From DATKUA01 sp965602675 (lineage in GTDB: Bacteria > Acidobacteriota > DATKUA01): 64,000 bases of DNA. Position numbers and translations under genes: made by a program. The notes below the pieces were generated by a model. That model worked only from the letters and a program-made list of their open reading frames with translations. It was not told the DNA's origin and ran no database searches. The stretch spans positions 8,222 through 72,221 of the forward strand of contig CBFCZO010000006.1 in the NCBI GenBank assembly GCA_965602675.1, written 5' to 3'. Shown one piece after another: positions 33,017 to 40,775 of this stretch (position 1 is the stretch's first letter; each line of letters opens with the position of its first letter).

Positions 33017-33769
33017 TTAGTCATGATTAACGATGGCCGCGAAGCTGTCGGGATCGAGGCTGGCGCCGCCCACGAGCACTCCGTCGACATCCGGCTGAGC
33101 CATCAATTCAGAGATGTTCGAAGGTTTGGCGCTGCCGCCGTAGAGGATTCTCGCGCTGTTGCCGAGGTCGTTGCTGTAGAGCGTGCCTACCAGGCTGCGG
33201 ATGTAGAGATGGGCTTCCTGTGCCTGATCCGGGGTGGCGGTGTGGCCGGTACCTATCGCCCAGACGGGTTCGTAAGCGATTACCAATTGAGCCAGGTTTC
33301 CTTCCGGGATATCCTTGAGCCCATCGGTGATCTGCGTTTCCAGGACCTCTTGGGTCTTGCCGAGCTCGCGTTGCTCGATCTTCTCTCCGACGCAGAACAC
33401 GGGGATCAAGCCAGCGGCGATGGCGGCGACATTTTTTCTGTTGATCATATCATCGTCTTCTCCGAAGACGTGGCGCCGCTCGGAGTGCCCCAGTATCACT
33501 GCCGTGCATCCCAGTTCGTTGAGCATCGCTGCGGAGATCTCTCCTGTGAACGCTCCATCGGCCTCGAAGTGCATGTTCTGCGCTGCGATTATCATCCGCT
33601 CGCTTTCGTCGGCGTCGATGGCGTCGATGATGCTGGTAAACGGCGGGGCGATTAGAATATCGGCATCTGTGCGGGACTTTACCTTGGGCAGGAACTTTTC
33701 GAAAAACATGCGTGTTTCCGCACCCGTTTTGTTCATCTTCCAATTGGCTGCATAAAGAGGTTTTCTCAC
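33017..33769 (-). CDS. tpiA: Triosephosphate isomerase
   Basis: The 250-residue protein has all core motifs: AANWKMNKT (Asn and Lys of the active site), ILGHSERRHVFGE with the catalytic His, AYEPVWAIGTGHTA with the catalytic Glu and the flexible loop, and ILYGGSAKPSN. It interconverts glyceraldehyde-3-phosphate and dihydroxyacetone phosphate in glycolysis. Translation starts at a GTG with GAGG six nt upstream. It follows pgk by 54 nt, so pgk-tpiA-secG-tRNA-Leu form one unit. Confidence 0.97.
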   Translation of the reverse strand: MRKPLYAANWKMNKTGAETRMFFEKFLPKVKSRTDADILIAPPFTSIIDAIDADESERMIIAAQNMHFEADGAFTGEISAAMLNELGCTAVILGHSERRHVFGEDDDMINRKNVAAIAAGLIPVFCVGEKIEQRELGKTQEVLETQITDGLKDIPEGNLAQLVIAYEPVWAIGTGHTATPDQAQEAHLYIRSLVGTLYSNDLGNSARILYGGSAKPSNISELMAQPDVDGVLVGGASLDPDSFAAIVNHD

Positions 33770-33823
33770 GGTTCACCTCTGGCATGAATGGTTAATCAAG
33801 CGCCATTATAACGACGCCTCCGT

Positions 33824-35014
33824 TTATTTATCATCAAGCGCCTCGATGGCGGGCAGTTTCTTCCCGGCGAGGAACTCGAGCGACGCCCCGCCGCCCGTCG
33901 AGACATGTGAGATGTTATCGCGCACGCCCGCGACATCGAGAGCCGCAACCGAATCGCCGCCGCCGACAATTGATACAGCCCCGCTTGCTGCAACTGCCTT
34001 TGCGATGTCGACGGTTCCCCTGCTGAAGGCAGGCATCTCGAACGCTCCCATCGGGCCGTTCCAGACGATGGTCCCGGCTCCGGCGATTATTCTGCTCCAG
34101 CTCTCGGAGGTCTGCGGACCGATGTCCAGGCCCATCCAGCCGGCCGGAATGCCGTCCGCGCTTACTATTCTGCTTTCGGAGTTATTGTCGAACTCACGTG
34201 CGATAACCAGATCCTGCGGCAAGAGGATTTCATGGCCGGTGTCGTGAGCCCGCTTCAGATATTGCTCGACCTGCCCGACCATATCAGCCTCGAGGAGAGA
34301 ATTACCGATCTCCAATCCCCCGGCTTTTAGAAATGTGAAAGCCATGCCGCCGCCGATCAACAGCTTGTCAACCTTGGGCAGCAAGTTCTCAATGACCGGT
34401 ATCTTCGTCGAGATCTTGGCGCCGCCGAGCAGGGCGAGAAACGGTCTGTCAGGGGAGGCGATGACACGGTCGAAGTACTCGATCTCCTTGTATAGAAGAA
34501 AGCCTGCAGCCCTGGGAGAGAGGAATTTGGTTACGCCGACAGTGGAAGCGTGGGCCCTGTGAGCCGTGCCGAAAGCGTCATTGACAAACACCTCAGCCGG
34601 TTGCGCGAGAGCCTTTGCGAAGGCCTCGTCGTTGTCGGTCTCGCCTGTATGGAAGCGCAGGTTCTCGAGCAGCAATACATCCCCACCCCGCAGGCCTTCC
34701 GCCAGCTTAACGACTTCTTCGCCGATGCAATCCGGAGCCATCAACACTTTCCTGCCCAGCAGCTTAGAGAGTCTTTCCGCCACCGGGCTGAGGCTCATCT
34801 CAGGGATCACTTTGCCCTTGGGACGTCCCAGGTGGCTGGCAAGAATCAGCTTCGCCTCGTGATTCAAGGCGTACTCGATTGTGGGTAGGGACGCGCGGAT
34901 GCGCGTATCGTCAGTAATCTTCTGAGCGCCGTCGAGCGGGACGTTGAAATCGACCCGCATAAATACGCTTTTACCACTCAGCTCGACATCCTCGATCGAC
35001 AATTTAGCAAGCAT
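33824..35014 (-). CDS. pgk: Phosphoglycerate kinase
   Basis: The ~397-residue protein has the full PGK profile: FMRVDFNVPLDG, ILASHLGRPKGK, LENLRFHTGE, FVNDAFGTAHRAHAST, ALLGGAKISTK and the C-terminal VSIVGGGDSVAAL and VSTGGGASLEFLAG. It transfers phosphate between 1,3-bisphosphoglycerate and ADP. Two adjacent ATGs (35017 and 35014) follow GAGG; the second has the better spacing. It is divergent from glnA. Confidence 0.97.
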   Translation of the reverse strand: MLAKLSIEDVELSGKSVFMRVDFNVPLDGAQKITDDTRIRASLPTIEYALNHEAKLILASHLGRPKGKVIPEMSLSPVAERLSKLLGRKVLMAPDCIGEEVVKLAEGLRGGDVLLLENLRFHTGETDNDEAFAKALAQPAEVFVNDAFGTAHRAHASTVGVTKFLSPRAAGFLLYKEIEYFDRVIASPDRPFLALLGGAKISTKIPVIENLLPKVDKLLIGGGMAFTFLKAGGLEIGNSLLEADMVGQVEQYLKRAHDTGHEILLPQDLVIAREFDNNSESRIVSADGIPAGWMGLDIGPQTSESWSRIIAGAGTIVWNGPMGAFEMPAFSRGTVDIAKAVAASGAVSIVGGGDSVAALDVAGVRDNISHVSTGGGASLEFLAGKKLPAIEALDDK

Positions 35015-35080
35015 CATTCGCCTCTTCAATAGTACCTGTTCCGATCTTTATATCTTACCGATTACTCGAGGCTGTGCAAG

Positions 35081-35109
35081 TTGATAGCTGCCCATGCGGG
35101 TGCTATACT
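35081..35109 (+). promoter_or_regulatory. Sigma-70-type promoter of glnA
   Basis: TTGATA (35081-35086) and TATACT (35104-35109) are spaced 17 nt, with a TG extended -10 element. The start near 35116 gives a ~48-nt leader to the glnA ATG. No sigma-54 site is visible here. Confidence 0.75.
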
Positions 35110-35163
35110 TCCGGCCCCTTCAGAGGGGGATAAATCGGATAGATATCACTGGAGCGCTTAAAC

Positions 35164-36531
35164 ATGTCAACAATCAAGGAAATCCAGCAAATCTGCGAGA
35201 AGGAGGGAGTGCGGTTCATCGATCTGAAATCGCTGGATCTGCCCGGCAGACTTCACCATCTGACACTTCCGGTCGAACAATTCAACGAGAGCGTCCTGGA
35301 AGAAGGCGTCGGCTTCGACGGCTCCAGTTACGGATTTGCCAAGACGGAAAGCAGCGACATGGTGCTGATTCCCGATCCCCAGACCTCGAGCTTCGATCCT
35401 TTCCGCGAATCGACAACCCTATCGATGATTTGCGGGATCCATTTGGCGGATGACCACCGCACGAGGTTTCATCAGGATGTCCGCTATATCGCCCAGAAGG
35501 CCGATGCGCTGCTCGGCAAGTTGGGGATTGCGGACGAGAGCATGTGGGCTCCCGAGTACGAATTCAACCTGTTCGAGGAAGTTCATTACCGGGTTACTCC
35601 TGAGGAATCGAGCTTTGCCATTTACAGCGCTGAGTTTTCCGCCGGCAATGCCTACCATGCCTGCAATCCGCAGGACCAGTTCGCCGATTTCCGCGACCGC
35701 GTGACCGAGCTGATGAAGGGGCAGAGTATCAATGTCCGTTACCATCATCATGAGGTCGGCGGCTACGGCCAGCAGGAGATCGAAATGACCTTCGCCCCGC
35801 TGGTGAAGACCTGCGACGACGCGGTCATGGCGCGCTATCTCATGCGTAATCAGGCGATTTCCGACGGCCTGATGATCACCTTCATGCCGAAGCCGGTTCT
35901 CGACCAGGCCGGCAACGGCTGGCACGTACATCAGTATCTGGTGCGCAACGGCGTCAATGTGTTCTATCAGCCGGGAGAATATGCAAACATCAGCAAATTA
36001 GCGCGGCACTACATCGGGGGCATCCTGTCTCACGGCAGAGCGCTCTGCGCGATTACCAATCCCAGCACCAACAGCTTCAAGCGGCTGGTGCCGGGCTTCG
36101 AGGCGCCGACGGCTTTGACCTATGGCAAGGCCAACAGGGCGGGAGCTATGCGCATACCCGCGTATGTCAGCGATCCCGCGCAGGTGAGGGTCGAATACAG
36201 GCCGCCCGATGCGGCCTCAAATCCTTACCTTTGCCTAGCGGCCATCCTGATGGCCGGAATAGACGGCATCGTCAACAAGATCGATCCTATCAAGAAAGGA
36301 TTCGGTCCGTTGGACGGCGTCATTGGCGGTGAGTCGAAGGAAATCCAGACGTTACCCGACAGTTTGACGACGGCGTTGAATGCGTTGGAAGAGGATCATG
36401 AATTCCTTCTGCGCGAAAGCGTTTTCGACGAAGCGTTGATCGAGCGCTGGATCAGTTTGAAACGCGAGGAGGTCAGGCAGCACCTGCGGCATCCGCATCC
36501 ATACGAGTTCGAGCAGTACTTCGAGTTCTGA
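35164..36531 (+). CDS. glnA: Glutamine synthetase type I
   Basis: The 455-residue protein has GFDGSSYGFAKTESSDM near the N-terminus, the metal-binding EYEFNLFEE, GQQEIEMTFAPL, the glutamate-binding GNGWHVHQYL and NPSTNSFKRLVPGFEAP, and RVEYRPPDAASNPYLCLAA. It makes glutamine from glutamate, ammonia and ATP. The adenylylation motif (NLYDLP type) of beta-type GSI is absent and the length is short, suggesting an alpha-type enzyme not controlled by adenylylation. It is the first gene of a unit that may run through gatD. Confidence 0.95.
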   Translation: MSTIKEIQQICEKEGVRFIDLKSLDLPGRLHHLTLPVEQFNESVLEEGVGFDGSSYGFAKTESSDMVLIPDPQTSSFDPFRESTTLSMICGIHLADDHRTRFHQDVRYIAQKADALLGKLGIADESMWAPEYEFNLFEEVHYRVTPEESSFAIYSAEFSAGNAYHACNPQDQFADFRDRVTELMKGQSINVRYHHHEVGGYGQQEIEMTFAPLVKTCDDAVMARYLMRNQAISDGLMITFMPKPVLDQAGNGWHVHQYLVRNGVNVFYQPGEYANISKLARHYIGGILSHGRALCAITNPSTNSFKRLVPGFEAPTALTYGKANRAGAMRIPAYVSDPAQVRVEYRPPDAASNPYLCLAAILMAGIDGIVNKIDPIKKGFGPLDGVIGGESKEIQTLPDSLTTALNALEEDHEFLLRESVFDEALIERWISLKREEVRQHLRHPHPYEFEQYFEF

Positions 36532-36560
36532 CCTTCAATTCAAACCAAGAGGTAACTGCC

Positions 36561-37325
36561 ATGGCGGAAACAGGGCACGAGCGGCTTCTCGGGATTTTGA
36601 CGGGGCCTGAAGAGGAGTACAAGTGCCTTCTCGGAACGGCGGGAGAAGAGGAAGCCGATGCAACCGCAGCGATAATCATGGCTGTCAATTCCGGCGAGCT
36701 GGAAACAGACGAGAAGTTCCTGGGGCGGCTACTGGATGTGGCCACGGCCTGCAAGAGCGGCAGGCTCCGCACGGTGGCTATCGGCACTCTCTGGCGGGAT
36801 GATCTTAAATGGTTGGCAACGCGCATCGAAGGTGAAGAGACCGCCAAGGAGAAACTTCTGAAGATCGTGGCTGCGGACGAGCCGAAGGCGCTTGCGCCGG
36901 TATTCTGGCGCGCGGTCGCGGAGCAGGGGCCGAGATTCGCGCTGGTCGCTTTCAAGGCGGCAATGTCGACACATCCCCACGAGGCAGCCAAGCTGCTGGT
37001 GACCATCAGCCGCGCCGCGATGGCCGGACAGCTGGAGTTGAACATTCGCGACGCTGTCGACGCCTTCCTGGATTCACAGGATTCGTCGGTACGGACGACG
37101 TTCCTCTCGGCAGTCAAGCGGATGCCTGAAGTCGAGAAGCGCAAACTGATGACTCACCTCGACATGTCTCTGATGGCCGAACTCGACAAGAGCGCGATCG
37201 AGCATCGTGGTTCGGACTTCTTCTACGACGAGGATGAGGAGAAGCGCAAGCGCGACGACAAGAGCAAGGATATCTTTGACGAAGTGCGCCGCAGGCTCGA
37301 GCGGGGCGAGAAACCGCAGCTCTGA
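36561..37325 (+). CDS. Uncharacterised helical (solenoid-like) protein between glnA and gatD
   Basis: I do not recognise a family. The 254-residue protein has no signal or membrane segment. It is predicted almost entirely helical, with repeats of ~35-40 residues in which a pattern such as LVAFKAAMSTHPHEAAKLLVTIS recurs, reminiscent of HEAT-like solenoids. The last ~50 residues are highly charged (EDEEKRKRDDKSKDIFDEVRRRLERGE). It lies 29 nt after glnA and 64 nt before gatD on the same strand, so it may act with nitrogen or amidotransferase functions. The ATG has AAGAGG nine nt upstream. Confidence 0.7.
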   Translation: MAETGHERLLGILTGPEEEYKCLLGTAGEEEADATAAIIMAVNSGELETDEKFLGRLLDVATACKSGRLRTVAIGTLWRDDLKWLATRIEGEETAKEKLLKIVAADEPKALAPVFWRAVAEQGPRFALVAFKAAMSTHPHEAAKLLVTISRAAMAGQLELNIRDAVDAFLDSQDSSVRTTFLSAVKRMPEVEKRKLMTHLDMSLMAELDKSAIEHRGSDFFYDEDEEKRKRDDKSKDIFDEVRRRLERGEKPQL

Positions 37326-37389
37326 ATCTTTCCGCGCTTCGCAGCTAGATAGCAGGTATTGATAATAGAATTCAGATAGAAGAGAGACC

Positions 37390-38799
37390 ATGTCCGACAA
37401 CAGTGATAATCGTGATGCGAGTGAGGATTTCAAGGGATACAAAGGCAAAGCGCTGGATGCGCTGAAGGGTTTAGGGGGTCGCGTTTGGGCCGACGTGGAG
37501 GTTGACACTGACAAGGGTGTTTTCATCGGCATCATCCTGCCGCGCGCCGAAACCGCCGACGACAAGCACATCGTCCTCAAGCTGCACAACGGCTACAACC
37601 TCGGCTTGGCGGTGGAAGGCCTCAAGGCGATCAAGGAAGTAGGTTACAAGAAAGCCGTCTACAAGATTCCCGAGAAGGAATTCCCCTACGATCCGGTCAA
37701 GCCGAATATCACCTTGCTGGGGACTGGCGGTACCATCGCCAGCCGGCTCGATTACCGCACCGGCGCAGTCATTCCCGCGTTCACCCCGGGCGAGCTTTAC
37801 GGCGCCGTTCCCGAGCTGGCCGATATCTGCAACCTGCACACCCGCAAGCTCTTCGGCATCTTCAGCGAGAACATGGACATGCACGCATATGTTCCGCTGG
37901 CCGAAGCGATAGGCGAGGAGATCCGCAAGGGTGCCGACGGTATCATCATCGGCCATGGAACCGATACCATGCACCACACCGCCGCAGTGCTGAGCTTCAT
38001 GGTGCCCGATCCGCCGGTGCCGATCGTCATGGTCGGCAGCCAGCGCAGCAGCGACCGGCCCAGCTCCGATGCCGCGCTCAACCTGCGCTGCGCCGCTTTC
38101 ACCGCGGCCCACGTCGACATCGCCGAGGTGATGGTCTGCATGTTCGGACCCACCAGCGATTCCTACAACCTGCTGCACCGCGGCACGCGGGTGCGCAAGA
38201 TGCACAGCTCGATCAGAGACACCTTCAGGACTATCGGCGACATCCCGATTGGAATAGTGACGCCCGACAGGTTCAAGCCGATCCGTAACGACTACCGGCA
38301 TCGCAGGAAAGACCGGGACGTAACGGTCAAAGCGTCGTTCGACGACCGTGCTGCCATCCTCTACTACTATCCCGGGATGAGACCCGACATGGTCACCGGC
38401 CTGGTTGACGCCGGCTACAGGGGCATCGTTATCGCCGGCACAGGCCTCGGCCACGTCAACAAGCCGCTCTACGAGCCACTGCGCAAGGCGATCGAGTCGG
38501 GCGTCCACGTCTTCATGACCGTACAGACACTCTGGGGTTACACCCAGATGTACGTCTACGACACCGGCCGCGACCTGATGCACCTCGGCATTGTGCCGCT
38601 CGAGAATATGCTGCCCGAGGTGGCTTACATGAAGCTCTGCTGGGCACTGGGGCAAAGCGAAGATGCCGACAAAATCAAGAAGCTGATGCGGACGCCGGTG
38701 GCAGGGGAGATCACGCCGCGCGAGCAGCCCAACGCTTATCTGATTTTCCAGGGCGGCCTGCCGGAGATTGAGGATTTCATTCGCCAAACCATCATGTAA
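37390..38799 (+). CDS. gatD: GatD-type glutamyl-tRNA(Gln) amidotransferase subunit D (archaeal-type, asparaginase fold)
   Basis: The 469-residue protein has the GatD-specific N-terminal beta-barrel (YKGKALDALKGLGGRV, GIILPRAE, VLKLHNGYNLGL), absent from plain asparaginases, then the L-asparaginase-like domain. Catalytic positions are present: first Thr in GTGGTIASRLDY, Thr-Asp in GHGTDTMHHTAA and Lys in GTRVRKMHSS. In Archaea GatD releases ammonia from glutamine for GatE to amidate Glu-tRNA(Gln). No GatE is within the window. It is co-oriented with glnA. A bacterial asparaginase/glutaminase role is the main alternative. Confidence 0.85.
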   Translation: MSDNSDNRDASEDFKGYKGKALDALKGLGGRVWADVEVDTDKGVFIGIILPRAETADDKHIVLKLHNGYNLGLAVEGLKAIKEVGYKKAVYKIPEKEFPYDPVKPNITLLGTGGTIASRLDYRTGAVIPAFTPGELYGAVPELADICNLHTRKLFGIFSENMDMHAYVPLAEAIGEEIRKGADGIIIGHGTDTMHHTAAVLSFMVPDPPVPIVMVGSQRSSDRPSSDAALNLRCAAFTAAHVDIAEVMVCMFGPTSDSYNLLHRGTRVRKMHSSIRDTFRTIGDIPIGIVTPDRFKPIRNDYRHRRKDRDVTVKASFDDRAAILYYYPGMRPDMVTGLVDAGYRGIVIAGTGLGHVNKPLYEPLRKAIESGVHVFMTVQTLWGYTQMYVYDTGRDLMHLGIVPLENMLPEVAYMKLCWALGQSEDADKIKKLMRTPVAGEITPREQPNAYLIFQGGLPEIEDFIRQTIM

Positions 38800-38903
38800 T
38801 TGCCTTTGGACACTGGGGAGTCCGGCCTGACATGTACGCGGCGGGACTCTTGCCGCATTCGTAATCAGTTGCCATAATCAATGAAGAATCTACGGAGATA
38901 TTG

Positions 38904-40760
38904 ATGAAATCGAAATCGCGCGAGTTTCTTGATCGTCTGGCCTCGGATCATGTTTATGTCGCCGACGGCGCGATGGGCACTATGCTGTACGCCAAGGGCA
39001 TCTTCATAAACCGCTGTTTTGATGAGTTGAACCTCTCGGCGCCGGAGTTGGTTAAAGAAGTCCACGAGGAGTACCTGGCGGCCGGTGCGGAAATCATCGA
39101 GACCAACACCTACGGCGCCAACCGCTTCAAGTTGAGGCCTCACGGTTTCGAAGAGAAGTTGCGCGATATTAATATCGCCTCCGCCAAACTTGCCCGCGAG
39201 GTTGCCGCCGACCGTGCGCTTGTGGCGGGTTCGCTCGGGCCGCTGGCGCCCTCTCCACTAAAAGCGATAGCCCAGAGGCGCGCCGGGGATGTTTACGAGG
39301 CTTTCCATGAACAGGTCGAGGCTCTGGTGGAAGGCGGAGTGGATTTGCTGATTATCGAGACAATCAGCGATCTGGATGAGCTGCGTTTAGCAATCAAGGC
39401 GTGCAAGGATGTTTGCGACCTGCCCGTTATCGCGAGCGTGACCCACAATGAGGATAACAAGACCGTCTTCGGTGACACGCCGGAGGAGTGCGCCGCCGGC
39501 ATCGAGCAGTGGGGGGCCGACGTCGCCGGAGTAAATTGCAGCACGGGCCCCAGGGCTATGCTGGAGAGCCTTGAGAGGATGGCTGCTGTGACCAAGTTGC
39601 CGTTTGTGGCGATGCCTAACGCCGGCTCTCCGCAACTCGTTGACGGGCGCTACATCTATCTTTCCAGTCCGGAGTACATGGCGGAGTACGCCAAACGCTT
39701 CATCCAGCGCGCAGGCGTGAGCATTGTAGGCGGTTGCTGCGGGACCACGCCGGTTCATATAAGGGCAATCAGGTCTGCGGTCAGGGCGCTCAGACCCTCG
39801 AGGATCGCTGTTTCGATCGAGGCTCCCTCGCTCGAGGTTCGTCCGCCGGCGGAAGAGCCGGTCGAGACCACGAAAAAATCTCCTCTGGCAAGGAAATTGA
39901 GAAGGAAATTCGTCACCAGTGTGGAGCTGACTCCTCCACGCAGCCCGGATCCAGCGAGAGCGTTGAAGTCTGCCGCGATGCTGAAAGAATACGGTGTGGA
40001 TTGCGTCAATATCCCCGATGGACCGCGGGCATCGGCGCGTATCAGCCCGATGGTGCTCGCCTGGTTGGTCGAGCGCGAGGTCGGGATGGAGACGATCCTG
40101 CACTACACCTGCCGCGACAGGAACATTCTCGGGATGCAGAGCGATCTGCAGGGCGCTCATGCGCTGGGATTGCCTAATGTTCTGGCCGTAACGGGCGATC
40201 CGCCCAAGATCGGCGACTATCCCGACGCCACGGCGGTGTTCGACATCGATTCGATCGGCCTGGTGAGGATGCTCCATCGCCTCAACTGCGGCCAGGACCT
40301 CGTCGGCAATCCGATCGGTTCGCAAACCGCCTTTCACGTCGGTGTGGGAGCCAATCCCGGTGCTATAAATATCGAAAAGGAGCTCGAACGCTACCGGCGC
40401 AAGGTCGAAGCCGGAGCGGAATTCGTACTCACTCAGCCTGTCTTCGATGTGCGCTTGCTGGAGAGTTTCCTGGCAAACACCAAGGAGTTCCGCCTTCCGA
40501 CGATGGTCGGGATTCTCCCCCTGCTGAGCCACCGCAACGCCGAATTCCTGCACAACGAGGTGCCGGGAATGCAGATCCCCGACGCGGTAATGAAGCGGAT
40601 GGCAAAGATCAGCGGGGACGAAGCGGCACGCCACGAGGGTATCCTGGTCGCGCGCGAGGCAGTTGCCGAGGCTCGCGAGCTCGAGGGCGTCTGCGGTGTG
40701 TATGTCATGCCCCCGTTCGGGCGCTACCCGATGGCGCTCGAAGTGCTCGAGGCGATCTGA
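38904..40760 (+). CDS. Bifunctional homocysteine S-methyltransferase / methylenetetrahydrofolate reductase
   Basis: Residues ~1-295 are an S-methyltransferase of the MetH N-terminal type, with VYVADGAMGTML, GVNCSTGP (first zinc Cys) and GGCCGTTPVHI (two zinc Cys). Residues ~330-618 are a MetF-like reductase (VTSVELTPPRSPDPARA, CRDRN, NVLAVTGDPPKIGDYPD, FVLTQPVFD). The fusion equals the Bacillus YitJ type: it reduces methylene-THF to methyl-THF and may use S-methyl donors. The ATG at 38904 has GGAG six nt upstream. It is convergent with metE at a 15-nt gap. Confidence 0.93.
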   Translation: MKSKSREFLDRLASDHVYVADGAMGTMLYAKGIFINRCFDELNLSAPELVKEVHEEYLAAGAEIIETNTYGANRFKLRPHGFEEKLRDINIASAKLAREVAADRALVAGSLGPLAPSPLKAIAQRRAGDVYEAFHEQVEALVEGGVDLLIIETISDLDELRLAIKACKDVCDLPVIASVTHNEDNKTVFGDTPEECAAGIEQWGADVAGVNCSTGPRAMLESLERMAAVTKLPFVAMPNAGSPQLVDGRYIYLSSPEYMAEYAKRFIQRAGVSIVGGCCGTTPVHIRAIRSAVRALRPSRIAVSIEAPSLEVRPPAEEPVETTKKSPLARKLRRKFVTSVELTPPRSPDPARALKSAAMLKEYGVDCVNIPDGPRASARISPMVLAWLVEREVGMETILHYTCRDRNILGMQSDLQGAHALGLPNVLAVTGDPPKIGDYPDATAVFDIDSIGLVRMLHRLNCGQDLVGNPIGSQTAFHVGVGANPGAINIEKELERYRRKVEAGAEFVLTQPVFDVRLLESFLANTKEFRLPTMVGILPLLSHRNAEFLHNEVPGMQIPDAVMKRMAKISGDEAARHEGILVAREAVAEARELEGVCGVYVMPPFGRYPMALEVLEAI

Positions 40761-40775
40761 TCGGAGATCTCCGGA

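Noticed and set aside
37471..38787. A 438-codon antisense open frame across gatD
   Set aside because: Same cause as over sdhA; the sense frame has a full GatD with catalytic residues.
39387..40634. A 415-codon antisense open frame across the reductase/methyltransferase fusion
   Set aside because: No domain or ribosome site; the sense gene is complete.
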